Made by a program: the position numbers and the translations under genes
DNA from: CALARM01 sp964431735
GTDB taxonomy: Bacteria; Vulcanimicrobiota; SpSt-956; JAKJGF01
Length of the DNA stretch: 35,829 bases
Reading direction: 5' to 3'
NCBI GenBank assembly: GCA_964431735.1
Contig: CAYSLJ010000072.1
Span: 1 to 35,829, forward strand
The notes under the pieces: generated by a model
Database searches by the model: none
What the model saw: the letters and a program-made list of their open reading frames with translations, nothing else
What the model was told of the DNA's origin: nothing
Part shown: positions 1 through 9,037 of the stretch, piece by piece
Numbering within the stretch: position 1 is the stretch's first letter
Layout: each line of letters starts with the position of its first letter

Positions 1-337
1 CAACCTCTTCTTCTATTTCTTCTTCAATTTCCTCTTCAACCTCTTCTTCAGCTTCCTCTTCTATTTCTTCTTCAATCTCTTCTTCTATTTCTTCTTCAAT
101 TTCCTCTTCAACCTCTTCTTCTATTTCTTCTTCAATTTCCTCTTCAACCTCTTCTTCTATTTCCTCTTCAATTTCCTCTTCAACCTCTTCTTTAATTTGT
201 TCCTGAACTTCCTGTTTAAATTTTTCTACATCTTCCAGGTTTTCAACATCTTCAATATCTTCAACATCTTCAACATCTTCAATATCTTCAATATCTTCAA
301 CATCTTCAATATCTTCAATATCTTCAATATCTTCTTC
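1..337 (-). repeat. Low-complexity acidic coding repeat
   Basis: Short units of three to six codons (GAA/GAG with ATT/ATA/GTT, and GAA-GAT-ATT/GTT) repeat almost without break on the minus strand inside the left-edge gene. On the plus strand it reads as cttcttcaatttcctcttca-like runs. The reading frame is kept throughout, so this is expansion of a coding repeat and not an intergenic satellite. Confidence 0.85.
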
Positions 338-1207
338 TAGAACCCGTTCTGTAACATTAGATTCACTTTTTTCTTCATCATAATTGATTTCTGTAAGTTC
401 TTCTAAATCTTCAGGTGTAATTTTAGGTCTGGGTATTTCTGGTAAAAGAGTTACTTTATTTTCCGGTTCCTGGTATTCTGTTACTATATTTATTTTTTCT
501 GGCTCTTTTTCTATTTTTATCGTTACCGGTAATATTATTTCAGAAATATCCGGTGCTTTCTCTTTTGTTTTTTCACTAACAGATTTTTTTGTGAATTTTT
601 CCCCACAAACTTTGCAGAATTTAGCATTACTTCTATTTCTTATATTACATTTATGGCAAATTATTATATCCTTAAGATTTTCTCCGCATATTTTACAAAA
701 TTTAGCATTCTCTCTATTCTCAGATGTGCATTTTGGACATGCAACCATTTTAATTATTTCTTTTTCTTTATTATCATCTATTTTATCTCCACTAGAAGAA
801 ACTGGTACCGGTATTTGTTTTTCTGATGTTTGCGGGATAAATTTTTCTTTACTGTCATCTATTCTACTTGTAATAACCGGTATTGGTTTATCCACTGGTT
901 GAGATATGTTCACGTTACCAAGGAGATTAAAACCACATGTTTTACAAAATTTAGCATTTAATCTATTTAAAGAATTACATCCAGGGCAATGCTTATATTC
1001 AATATCAGGAGTAGTTTTAACAGAAGGAACTAATTTTTGAATTGTTGCTTGCAGGGCCTCTACTTTTTCTGCTAATTCTCTGACTTTATTTTCTTTATCA
1101 TTTATATTTTCATCATCTTTTTCTTCATTGTCATCTACTATATTTAAGTTTGTTGTCTCTTCTAATTCCTGGGATTTTCTCTTTTTTTTCTTTTTTTTCT
1201 TAGACAT
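1..1207 (-). CDS. Zinc-ribbon protein with long acidic repeats (3' end outside window)
   Basis: The minus-strand frame is open from an ATG at 1207 to the left edge (402 codons, no stop). A GGGAGGAAG ribosome site precedes the ATG. The N-terminus is very basic (MSKKKKKKKRKSQ). Three zinc ribbons of the CxxC-(x)n-CxxCG type follow, at about residues 84-107, 157-178 and 180-202; two share the stretch NAKFCKxCG. Next comes a Lys/Glu/Pro-rich linker. The end of the visible protein is low-complexity: EDIEDVEDIE-type repeats, then EEVEEEIEEEIEEE-type repeats still running at the edge. Nothing shows a catalytic role. Paired-Cys ribbons also start the proteins at 14314 and 17443, so it may belong to the same signalling repertoire, but that is inference. 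The acidic part could be coiled coil or disordered. Confidence 0.85.
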   Translation of the reverse strand, partial: MSKKKKKKKRKSQELEETTNLNIVDDNEEKDDENINDKENKVRELAEKVEALQATIQKLVPSVKTTPDIEYKHCPGCNSLNRLNAKFCKTCGFNLLGNVNISQPVDKPIPVITSRIDDSKEKFIPQTSEKQIPVPVSSSGDKIDDNKEKEIIKMVACPKCTSENRENAKFCKICGENLKDIIICHKCNIRNRSNAKFCKVCGEKFTKKSVSEKTKEKAPDISEIILPVTIKIEKEPEKINIVTEYQEPENKVTLLPEIPRPKITPEDLEELTEINYDEEKSESNVTERVLEEDIEDIEDIEDVEDIEDIEDVEDVEDIEDVENLEDVEKFKQEVQEQIKEEVEEEIEEEIEEEVEEEIEEEIEEEVEEEIEEEIEEEIEEEIEEEAEEEVEEEIEEEIEEEV

Positions 1208-1375
1208 TATCTTCCTCCCAAATTTATAAAAGATTAATTTACTTCTATAATGAAATTTAAACTTTAAAAACCTTTTATTTTATAATATAATTGTATTATA
1301 ATAATTTAATCTATTTTATTTAAAAAGTCAATAAATTACCCTGATTGAGTAATTTTAACTTTGGAGGTGTATTTT
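1208..1375. promoter_or_regulatory. Divergent intergenic region
   Basis: This gap separates the minus-strand zinc-ribbon gene from the plus-strand TPR gene, so it should hold both promoters. It is strongly AT-rich, with several -10-like words around 1280-1310 (TATAAT, TATTATAAT) that read well on both strands. No unique -35/-10 pair can be assigned by eye. The only clear translation signals are the two ribosome sites at its edges. Confidence 0.4.
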
Positions 1376-2308
1376 ATGAAGTTATTTTTTAACTGTCTTT
1401 TAGTTTTATGTTTATTCTTTCCTTCATGTGTATTTGCAATAAATATTGAAGCAGAAAGTCACATCAAAAATGGAAAAATGTTACTGGCATCCGGTAAACC
1501 TGAAGAGGCAATAGTTGAATTTCAAAAAGCTATTGCTTTAGATATGAATAATACAGATGCTACTTTTTATATAGCACAGGCCTATCTTCAACTGGGACAG
1601 TTTGATATGGCTATACAAAATTATCAAAGAGTAGCAGAATTTTTACCTGATTATGCAGAGCCACATTATTATATAGGAATATCATATTATTATAAAGGTG
1701 AAATCCAGAGAGCTCTGGATTATTTTGATAAAGCAATAAGGATAAATCAAAAATATGTAGATCCATATTATACAAAAGCTATAATTTATTATGACAGAGG
1801 AGAATTATATGAAGCTATGAAGATGTGGGACAAAGTTCTGTCAATAAATCCCATTCATACAGGAGCTGAAATAAACCTTGCTGTTGCATATTATTATAAC
1901 GGCAGGAATAAAGAAGCTATTCAGATGGCAGAAAAGGCTTACAGGCAGAAACCACACGATCAATTGATTGCTTTTACACTGGGATGGTTATATGTAAAAA
2001 CAGGGGAGAAAGATTATGCACGAAAAACTCTCCAAAAAACTGTAGAACTCTGTAAAGATTCGTCTTTTACCTTTAAAGCCAGTGCTTTAATTTTTATTAT
2101 GGATGGCAAGCTGGATCAGGCCAGAGAAATGGTGGAAAAGTCTCTCGCTCTTGATCAGAATGATACGTCAGCACTTATTATATCAGGTGAAATATATGAA
2201 AAGAAAGGTGAAAAACAGAAAGCTATAGAAGCTTATCAGAAGGCAATAAAGCTTGACAGGAATGATCCTGACCCTCAGAAAGCATTACAGAAACTGTATG
2301 GAAAATAA
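1376..2308 (+). CDS. Secreted TPR-repeat protein
   Basis: The 310-residue protein has a hydrophobic signal peptide (about residues 1-21, ending SCVFA, likely cut by signal peptidase I) and then about eight tetratricopeptide repeats to the C-terminus. Typical units are AIVEFQKAIALD, AIQNYQRVAEFLPD, ALDYFDKAIRIN and AIEAYQKAIKLD. The ATG at 1376 is preferred over an in-frame TTG at 1361 because GGAGGT (1363-1368) lies at the right distance and the signal peptide begins there. TPR arrays bind proteins; the partner is not evident. The lipobox fit (FPSC) is poor, so it is probably soluble in the periplasm or outside. The next gene starts two bases after its stop. Confidence 0.88.
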   Translation: MKLFFNCLLVLCLFFPSCVFAINIEAESHIKNGKMLLASGKPEEAIVEFQKAIALDMNNTDATFYIAQAYLQLGQFDMAIQNYQRVAEFLPDYAEPHYYIGISYYYKGEIQRALDYFDKAIRINQKYVDPYYTKAIIYYDRGELYEAMKMWDKVLSINPIHTGAEINLAVAYYYNGRNKEAIQMAEKAYRQKPHDQLIAFTLGWLYVKTGEKDYARKTLQKTVELCKDSSFTFKASALIFIMDGKLDQAREMVEKSLALDQNDTSALIISGEIYEKKGEKQKAIEAYQKAIKLDRNDPDPQKALQKLYGK

Positions 2309-2310
2309 TA

Positions 2311-3681
2311 ATGATTAATACATTTATAAGCAATTCAAAACATCTTATTACTATAAATTCTATAAATTCCAGAGGTGAAGGTGTAGGACGGATAAATAAC
2401 CGGGTTGTATTTGTTCCCTATGGAGTTCCCGGTGATCAATTAGAAATAAAAATAGAAGTTACTAAAAAAAATTATTCTACCGGTAAAATAATTGATATTC
2501 TTAAACCTTCATCTCATAGAGTAAAACCGCCATGTGAATACTTTGGCTCCTGTGGTGGATGTAATTTTCAAAATATAGACTATAATTATCAATTATTTTT
2601 AAAGCAAAATTTAATTAAAGAAAATCTAAAGAAAATAGGTAATATACAGGCTGAACTGACTAGAGAAATTATTCCGAGTGATAATATATGGAATTACCGC
2701 AATAAAGTTCAACTTGTTGTAAAAAATCTAAAAGGAAATATTACCACGGGATTTTATCGCAGAGATAGTCACGATCTGGTTCATGTCAGATATTGTCTTA
2801 TACAGCATGACCTCAGCAATAAACTCATAGAAAACATTGTCCCTTTATTATCAGGATTGACCGTTTACAATGAACGCAGAGGTTCAGGTATGATCAGATA
2901 TATTACCTGTAAGACCAGTTTTTCTAATAAAGAGACACTCTGCACAATTGTCTGTAATGAAAAAAAAATACCTGATAAAGAAAATTTTGTAGAGCATTTA
3001 AAAAAAATTACCGGCCTCGCCGGAGTAGTTCAAAATTTTAATCCTTCCAGTTCCAATGTAGTTATGGGAGAAGAAAATGTTCTTTTATGCGGTAGAAACT
3101 ATATAGTGGAAGAAATTAAAGATATTAAATTTATGATATCTTCGTCATCTTTTTTTCAGGTTAATACAGATCAGGTAGGGAAAATGTATGATATCATTTC
3201 GAGTATAATATCATCTTTAAATATAAAACAGGCTATAGATGCTTACTGTGGCATAGGTACTTTCAGTCTTTTTTTAAGTAAATATGCCGGTTATGTTTCT
3301 GGTATAGAAGAAAATATAGAAGCAGTAAGTATGGCAAAACAAAATATGAAATTAAATAACATGACCAATATAGACTTTATAGCCGGCCATGTAGAGGATT
3401 TACTTTATACTATCGGGCGTGATAAACAGATTGATTTAATTATTCTGGATCCTCCGCGAAAAGGATGTGACGGTGATATTTTAAAAACTATCAGAAAACT
3501 TGACATAAAAAATATAGTTTATATATCCTGTAACCCTGCAACTCTGGCAAGGGATCTGGTAATATTAAGGGAGCTGGAATATGAGCTCAGACTGATTCAA
3601 CCTGTAGATATGTTCCCTCACACCCCTCATGTAGAAAGTATATGTTATTTGCAAAAAAAAAATTCAGATGATATAATTTGA
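2311..3681 (+). CDS. rlmD: TrmA/RlmD-family RNA (uracil-5-)-methyltransferase
   Basis: The protein has 456 residues. An N-terminal TRAM domain (about 10-68) is followed by the iron-sulfur cysteines C75, C81 and C84 (PPCEYFGSCGGC) and a fourth cysteine near 158 (RYCLIQ). The C-terminal half is a Rossmann methyltransferase with AIDAYCGIGTFSL for SAM binding, LDPPRKGC, and the catalytic cysteine C407 in YISCNPATLARDL. In this family the cysteine attacks U C6 and SAM supplies the methyl to C5; the enzyme acts on 23S rRNA or tRNA. The motifs do not separate RlmD, RlmCD and TrmA specificity, so the symbol is tentative. It has no strong ribosome site and starts two bases after the TPR stop, which suggests translational coupling. 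Confidence 0.9.
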   Translation: MINTFISNSKHLITINSINSRGEGVGRINNRVVFVPYGVPGDQLEIKIEVTKKNYSTGKIIDILKPSSHRVKPPCEYFGSCGGCNFQNIDYNYQLFLKQNLIKENLKKIGNIQAELTREIIPSDNIWNYRNKVQLVVKNLKGNITTGFYRRDSHDLVHVRYCLIQHDLSNKLIENIVPLLSGLTVYNERRGSGMIRYITCKTSFSNKETLCTIVCNEKKIPDKENFVEHLKKITGLAGVVQNFNPSSSNVVMGEENVLLCGRNYIVEEIKDIKFMISSSSFFQVNTDQVGKMYDIISSIISSLNIKQAIDAYCGIGTFSLFLSKYAGYVSGIEENIEAVSMAKQNMKLNNMTNIDFIAGHVEDLLYTIGRDKQIDLIILDPPRKGCDGDILKTIRKLDIKNIVYISCNPATLARDLVILRELEYELRLIQPVDMFPHTPHVESICYLQKKNSDDII

Positions 3682-3714
3682 AATGACACTTGCGCTCAAA
3701 GAGAGGTAATGATA

Positions 3715-4203
3715 ATGAAACTGGTAAAACTTTCACCTGTACTATGTGAAAAAGTTTCCCATCTTGAAGCCAGAATATCAAAGGCGAAACTTGGATTGGA
3801 TGAAATCAGAAGAAATTTGAAAGATATTGAAGCAAATAACTGTAATTTAAGTTATGCACTTTTAGATAAGCAAAATGACCTTTTAGGATATATAATGTCA
3901 TGGTTTTCAGATTCTCAGTTTGTGATAGATGAACTGGTTGTATTTATAGATGATCTGGTTATTTTACCTGATTATGAAAACTATAAATATAATTTAATAA
4001 AAGCTGTTGTTAAAAATTTAGAAGAAAAAAATTTATCAGGTACTCCAATAGAAGTTACTGTTTTTAATAAAGATTGTAATGTCTGGATTAACGATCCTTA
4101 TATAGAGGAAAAAATTGGATATACACTGAGTGATAGCCTGAAATATAAAGATGATGAATCAGGAGAAGAACTGGTATTATTAAGATTTGAACCTGTTGAT
4201 TAA
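3715..4203 (+). CDS. GNAT-like protein, function unknown
   Basis: The ORF can start at 3709, but GAGAGG (3701-3706) is only two bases from that ATG and eight from the ATG at 3715, so 3715 is preferred (162 residues). The first 45 residues look helical. The rest follows the strand/helix order of a GNAT acetyltransferase: LLGYIMSWF, then DELVVFIDDLVILPDYENYK before a long helix, then IEEKIGYTLSDSLKY in place of the usual kxGF segment near the end. The acetyl-CoA loop (Q/RxxGxG/A) is not recognisable; YENYKYN stands where it should be. It may be a degenerate or non-catalytic GNAT. It follows the methyltransferase and precedes the receptor cluster by 87 bases. Confidence 0.6.
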   Translation: MKLVKLSPVLCEKVSHLEARISKAKLGLDEIRRNLKDIEANNCNLSYALLDKQNDLLGYIMSWFSDSQFVIDELVVFIDDLVILPDYENYKYNLIKAVVKNLEEKNLSGTPIEVTVFNKDCNVWINDPYIEEKIGYTLSDSLKYKDDESGEELVLLRFEPVD

Positions 4204-4290
4204 ATATCAGGAAGTTAATACTTCTTTATTATTAAAGGTATCCTATGTCTTAATAATTTTCTTCCGCAATAATGACTGGAGGAAGTTGTA

Positions 4291-6849
4291 TTGTTGCCTT
4301 CAGGTAAAATATTACAATCCCGTTATCAACTCCAAGGACTTATAGAGTCTACTGTAACATTTAATTTATATATAGCCAGGGATTTACATTTTTCTGATAA
4401 GTTATGGTTTATTAGAGAAATACAATCTTTTCCTGATGATCCACTCACATCTGCTGTTCTGTTAAAGCATTTTCAGGAAAAATCCCAATATTTTTCAAAG
4501 CTTGAACATCCGGGACTGGCTAAAATAATAGATTATTTCACAGAAGATAATAAGAATTATTTTGTTATGGAATATACTACCGGCCAGACTCTGAAGCAGT
4601 TCTTTAAAAGCTCAAACATAACATCAAAAGAACAGGTAATATCCATAGGAACACAACTGGCAGAAGTTATAGAATATTTGCATAGTCTGAAGACAGGTCC
4701 CATATTATTATTAAATTTAAATCCATCCCATATTTATATTCACTCATCAGGTATTTTACTTGTACAATACGGCTTCTCTATGGTACTGGCCAGGGCAGGA
4801 AAAATACAGTATTTACTTGAAGATGGAGAAGGTTACTGCGCGCCAGAAATAATGCAGGCAAAGGTAGATAATCGCACTGATGTATATTCCCTCGGTGTAA
4901 TATTATATCAATTTTTAACAGGAATAGATCCTAAAGAAATACTAAATTTTTCATCTATAAGAATTAAAAATCCTGATGTATCAACCCAGTTAGATAATTT
5001 AATAAAAAAAGCTATTAAAGATAAACCGGCAGAGAGATACCAATCTGTTACTCACTTAAAAAAAGAAATACTTCGTATACCAGTGATTAATAAGAAAATT
5101 GGAGCAGAAAAAATTAAATGTAAAGAGCAACCTGTAGTGAAGGATATAGCTGATTACGCCATAGGGAGTAAACTGGACGCCCTGAGAAAAAGCCAGAAAG
5201 ATAATTTCTTCAAAGACGATTTATACGAAGATGAAAGAGAACCTTCAAGCAAACTGGACGCCCTGAGAAAAAGCCAGAAAGATAATTTCTTTAAAGACGA
5301 TTTATACGAAGATGAAAGAGAACCTTCAAGCAAACTGGACGCCCTGAGAAAAAGCCAGAAAGATAATTTCTTTAAAGACGATTTATACGAAGATAGTAGC
5401 AGTATTTCTAAAAATATTGATAAAGTTAAATCAGAAATGAAGACCATAGTAAGGGAAAAGAACAATAAAGTATCTGTAATTGAAAAAATACGTTCTATAG
5501 ATTTCTCCAGAATAGCTATATTTATTCTTGTTTGTCTTGCTATTATTATATTATCCATATCTGGATTCCTTGCAATCAGGTTTTTAAAATTGTTTCCATC
5601 TGTCCCCGAAAGTAATCAAAATCCCGATGGGAGAAATTCTTATAAAGTAAAAGGTATAGAGTATTATAATAATAAAAATTATGTAGACGCTATAGAAAAT
5701 CTTACAAAAGCACTCTCTGCAACCCCTGAAGACGGTTTTGTTTCTATATTGCTTCAAAATTCTTATCTTTATATAAACGGAAAGCCTTTTTATACTATAG
5801 CCCTTATGGCACCTTTATCGGGATACAGTCAGAAAAAAGGCGAAGAACTCCTCAGAGGAGTAGCTTTTGCACAGATAAAAATAAATGAAGGGAAAGAACT
5901 TCCCGGCAAAGGAATTATGATAAGAGTGGAAGATGATATGTCTACAATATCAGGAGCTATTAAGGCAGGAACTATGGTGTGTAAAAATAGCAATGATATA
6001 TCCGCTGTTATAGGCCCTTTAAACAGTGATCAGGTAAAATCAATATCTCCTGTTTTTAACGAGTATAAATTAGTATGTATTGCTCCCACTGCAAGCTGTC
6101 CCGGTGTTAATGAACTGGGGCCATATATATTTCGATTAAGTGGAACGTCAGAACTGGAGGCCAGAGCCATCGGAAAATTCTGTGTTGAACAGGCAGGTTT
6201 TTCAAGAATAGCAATTATGTATGATGAGACACAGGACTACAGTGCCGGTCTTGCCAGAGAATTTAAAGATAAAGCCATTCAACTCGGTGCAACAGTAACA
6301 ATGGAACAAATATTCAGTTCAGATAAAACAGACTTCAAGAAGGAAGTTTCAGAAGTAATTAAATCTTATCCTGACGCATTATTTTTTTCCGGTTACCATA
6401 AAGAAGGAGCTATATGTTCTCTGACACTAAGAGAACTCGGCTCAAATATACAGTTAGTAGGAGGAGACGCTCTTTATACTCAGGAACTTATAGATATAGG
6501 AGGTAAATCTGTTGAAGGAATTTTATTTACCAATTATTTTCATCCTGATTATAATAATATAACCAGAAAATTTTCAAAAGAATTTTTTGACAGATTTAGA
6601 GTAACTCCTTCTGCAAGAACAGCTCTTTCATATGATTCTCTTATGATTTTAACCGGAGCGATTAATATGTCTGGAGCTAATACTACATCAATAAGAGATT
6701 ATTTACTTTCTCTTAATAATAAAGATAAAGCCTTTGAAGGAATTACCGGTAAAACATTTTTTGATTTACACGGCAATTCATGTAGAGATTTATTTTTAAT
6801 TACAGTTAAAAATGGTAAATTTATTCTTGTCAGTAAATTAACCTTTTAG
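4291..6849 (+). CDS. Receptor pseudokinase 1: kinase-like domain, TM, LivJ-type sensor
   Basis: The start is TTG, with GGAGGAAG at 4278-4285; the N-terminus MLPSGKILQSRY matches its paralogues. Residues about 11-265 have the protein-kinase fold (YFVMEYTTGQTL, DVYSLGVILYQFLTG), but catalysis looks lost. There is no glycine-rich loop, the ATP lysine position reads FIREI, HRDLKPxN reads LNLNPSHI, and DFG reads QYGFS. Three copies of a 27-residue repeat follow (293-368), then one membrane helix (about 407-430), a TPR-like hairpin (450-490) and a type-1 periplasmic-binding domain of the branched-chain amino acid family (500-850; IALMAPLSG, GAIKAGTM, AVIGPLNSDQV, GGDALYTQELI). Without a signal peptide the kinase-like part should be cytoplasmic and the sensor outside. 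The ligand is unknown. Confidence 0.88.
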   Translation: MLPSGKILQSRYQLQGLIESTVTFNLYIARDLHFSDKLWFIREIQSFPDDPLTSAVLLKHFQEKSQYFSKLEHPGLAKIIDYFTEDNKNYFVMEYTTGQTLKQFFKSSNITSKEQVISIGTQLAEVIEYLHSLKTGPILLLNLNPSHIYIHSSGILLVQYGFSMVLARAGKIQYLLEDGEGYCAPEIMQAKVDNRTDVYSLGVILYQFLTGIDPKEILNFSSIRIKNPDVSTQLDNLIKKAIKDKPAERYQSVTHLKKEILRIPVINKKIGAEKIKCKEQPVVKDIADYAIGSKLDALRKSQKDNFFKDDLYEDEREPSSKLDALRKSQKDNFFKDDLYEDEREPSSKLDALRKSQKDNFFKDDLYEDSSSISKNIDKVKSEMKTIVREKNNKVSVIEKIRSIDFSRIAIFILVCLAIIILSISGFLAIRFLKLFPSVPESNQNPDGRNSYKVKGIEYYNNKNYVDAIENLTKALSATPEDGFVSILLQNSYLYINGKPFYTIALMAPLSGYSQKKGEELLRGVAFAQIKINEGKELPGKGIMIRVEDDMSTISGAIKAGTMVCKNSNDISAVIGPLNSDQVKSISPVFNEYKLVCIAPTASCPGVNELGPYIFRLSGTSELEARAIGKFCVEQAGFSRIAIMYDETQDYSAGLAREFKDKAIQLGATVTMEQIFSSDKTDFKKEVSEVIKSYPDALFFSGYHKEGAICSLTLRELGSNIQLVGGDALYTQELIDIGGKSVEGILFTNYFHPDYNNITRKFSKEFFDRFRVTPSARTALSYDSLMILTGAINMSGANTTSIRDYLLSLNNKDKAFEGITGKTFFDLHGNSCRDLFLITVKNGKFILVSKLTF
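5167..5394 (+). repeat. 81-bp in-frame tandem repeat in receptor 1
   Basis: Two full copies (5167-5247, 5248-5328) and a partial third (5329-5394) encode SKLDALRKSQKDNFFKDDLY followed by EDEREPS. The copies differ by only a few synonymous bases, such as AGT/AGC at the first codon and TTC/TTT in NFFKDD, so the duplication is recent or kept uniform. It lies in the cytoplasmic linker between the pseudokinase and the membrane helix. Confidence 0.95.
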
Positions 6850-6868
6850 GTTACGATTGGGAGTAAAA

Positions 6869-9022
6869 ATGGGTCAATTAAAACCGAATATAATAATCAG
6901 AGATACATATAAAATTATAGAGGTTTTAAAGAGTGAAACGTCATCTACTACCTGTATTGCCTCAGATAAGAATGGAAATACATGTATTCTTAAAGAATTT
7001 GTAAATTTATCGTCCGATAAATATGAAAATGAAGAAAGAAGCAGCCAGTTTAGTTCTTATATAATATCAATAAAACAGATAGAACATCCTTTTTTAGCCA
7101 GGTTACTTGACGCTTTTCAGGATAATAATAAATATTATATTGTGATGGAATATATACAGGGAGTATCACTGGACTATTTGGTTAAAGAAGAAAAATTGCC
7201 TTTAAATGAAATAGAAGTTCTGAATATCGGGAAAAAAATAACTGAATTGATTTCCTATATTCACAGTCATAAGTCAGAGAATTTTATTATGATTTCTATT
7301 GCCCCTTCTGATATTATTCTGGATAAAAGCAATAATCCCAGATTTATTAATTTTAGATTTGATAAAATTTTACTTGATTGTAAAACCAAAGCCTTAAATG
7401 GCTATATATCCCCTGAAGAATACAGTGGAATATCAGAACAAAGTCTGTCTTCTGATATTTATTCCCTGGGAGTACTATTACACCAGTTTTTAACAGGTAG
7501 AGACCCTGCAATAAGTCCATTTAAATTTAGTTCCGTACAGAAAATTAATCCTTCTGTTACATCTAAAACTTCTTCTTTTATATCCAGAGCTACTAAATAT
7601 AACCCTTCTGGAAGATATAAAAATGTAACAGAACTTAAAGAAGCCATGAACCTGTGCCTGAAAGAAGCCGAAGAATACGCAAAGAGTGCTCCTTCTCTTT
7701 CTTTATTGATAAAAAATCAAAATAATTCCGGTATATACAGTAAATTAATATTAGTAATAGGAGCTATTATTTGTTTGTTTTTCACTATCTATTTTGTTTC
7801 CTTTATTACAGATTTTTTTAAGAAAAATAAAAAAAACAACAATGAATATTTAAAAATAGAAGGGATTAACAATTATAATACTGGAAAATATGATATTGCC
7901 ATTAATTATCTTGCAGAATATCTTTCTACAAAACCTTATGATGGAGAAGCAATGATTTATAAAGAAAACAGTTATTTAAATATTAAAAATAATCAGGCTA
8001 TAGATATAGCAGTAACTGCCTCTCTGAGCGGCCCTTACGCTGATTATGGCACATCCATGTTACAGGGAGTAGCTCTGGCTCAAAAACTCATAAATTCGGA
8101 ACAAAAGATACACGGTTATTCTATGCGTATTGTTTTACGAGATGATAAAGGTGAAAGCCCCAGAGCATATGATATAGCTACAGAGATTGTAAATATGAAT
8201 TCCGTTCTCGGTGTCATTAGCTTCATTCAGGATAATAGTACCGTCGGATCTGTTTATAATGAGGAGGGAATACCTCAGATAATACCTTGCTCTTTGAAAA
8301 ATAATTATACATGCGGCGGCTACTGCATATCAAATTCAGAACCATTACAGGCAAAAATGCTTGCAAAATATTCAATAATTGAAAGAGGTTATAAACGAAT
8401 AGTTTTAATTTATGATGGAACTGACTATGATTTTATCAATTTATACAAAAATGAAACAATTAACCTGGGAGGAGAGATAATTAAAGTTATTTCGATTAAC
8501 CATAAAAACACTGATATTGCTTTAGAAGTAATTAATTTAAAGCCTGAACTCATAGTCATAGCAGGAGATATAGAAAATATAAAATCGATATGCAATACAT
8601 TACAGAAAAACCATATCTCTGTTCAATGCCTCATTACAGGTTCTCAGATATTTTTAATAAATTCTGAAGAAGAAATATTTCAGGGAATAATCTTTGCCAC
8701 TCTTTTTAATGCAGGAACAAATGATGTAAATGCTCAGAAATTTATTAAACTTTTTGCAGATAATTTTGGTGGTGCTATTCCCAATCAGTTAAATGCAATT
8801 TCTTATGATGCTACATTGTTAATGGCTAAAGCTATTTCAGAAGGCGGTCTAAAAAGGGAAGATATAAAAAATTATTTATCTTCTCTTGGAGGAAAAAGAC
8901 CTCCTTTTATAGGAGTTACAGGTGTTACTGCCTTTGATAGAACAGGGTCTGTTCATAAAGATATGCTTCTTATAAATATAAAAAATTATATATTCCAGCC
9001 TGCAGGTGTTATATCTATATAA
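6869..9022 (+). CDS. Receptor pseudokinase 2: kinase-like domain, TM, LivJ-type sensor
   Basis: The ATG at 6869 is chosen over an in-frame TTG at 6857 because GGGAG (6859-6863) overlaps the TTG and is well spaced for the ATG; this gives 717 residues. The kinase-like domain (about 8-265) keeps the lysine of CILKEF and the C-lobe motif SSDIYSLGVLLHQFLTGRDP. The catalytic loop reads MISIAPSDIIL instead of HRDLKPxNIL, and DFG reads NFRFD, so phosphotransfer is unlikely. One membrane helix (about 291-316) is followed by a TPR-like hairpin (329-370; YNTGKYDIAINYLAEYLSTKP) and a type-1 binding-protein domain (376-712; AVTASLSGPYADYGTSMLQG, AISYDATLLMAKAI). It begins 19 bases after receptor 1. The ligand is unknown. 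Confidence 0.87.
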   Translation: MGQLKPNIIIRDTYKIIEVLKSETSSTTCIASDKNGNTCILKEFVNLSSDKYENEERSSQFSSYIISIKQIEHPFLARLLDAFQDNNKYYIVMEYIQGVSLDYLVKEEKLPLNEIEVLNIGKKITELISYIHSHKSENFIMISIAPSDIILDKSNNPRFINFRFDKILLDCKTKALNGYISPEEYSGISEQSLSSDIYSLGVLLHQFLTGRDPAISPFKFSSVQKINPSVTSKTSSFISRATKYNPSGRYKNVTELKEAMNLCLKEAEEYAKSAPSLSLLIKNQNNSGIYSKLILVIGAIICLFFTIYFVSFITDFFKKNKKNNNEYLKIEGINNYNTGKYDIAINYLAEYLSTKPYDGEAMIYKENSYLNIKNNQAIDIAVTASLSGPYADYGTSMLQGVALAQKLINSEQKIHGYSMRIVLRDDKGESPRAYDIATEIVNMNSVLGVISFIQDNSTVGSVYNEEGIPQIIPCSLKNNYTCGGYCISNSEPLQAKMLAKYSIIERGYKRIVLIYDGTDYDFINLYKNETINLGGEIIKVISINHKNTDIALEVINLKPELIVIAGDIENIKSICNTLQKNHISVQCLITGSQIFLINSEEEIFQGIIFATLFNAGTNDVNAQKFIKLFADNFGGAIPNQLNAISYDATLLMAKAISEGGLKREDIKNYLSSLGGKRPPFIGVTGVTAFDRTGSVHKDMLLINIKNYIFQPAGVISI

Positions 9023-9037
9023 AGGAGTTAATAGAAA

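Noticed and set aside
1..340. Possible CRISPR or intergenic satellite from the short repeats at the left edge
   Set aside because: The repeats have no spacers and stay in one open minus-strand frame encoding Glu/Asp/Ile/Val units, so they are coding low complexity.
384..902. Plus-strand ORF of 172 codons
   Set aside because: It lies antisense to the zinc-ribbon gene, whose cysteine motifs and ribosome site are convincing; the plus-strand product has no recognisable features.
4211..4224. Hairpin GAAGT-TAAT-ACTTC as a terminator after the GNAT-like gene
   Set aside because: Only a 5-bp stem with a poor T tract; not enough to support a call.
5154..5558. Minus-strand ORF with three repeats
   Set aside because: It is the antisense shadow of the 81-bp tandem repeat in receptor 1.
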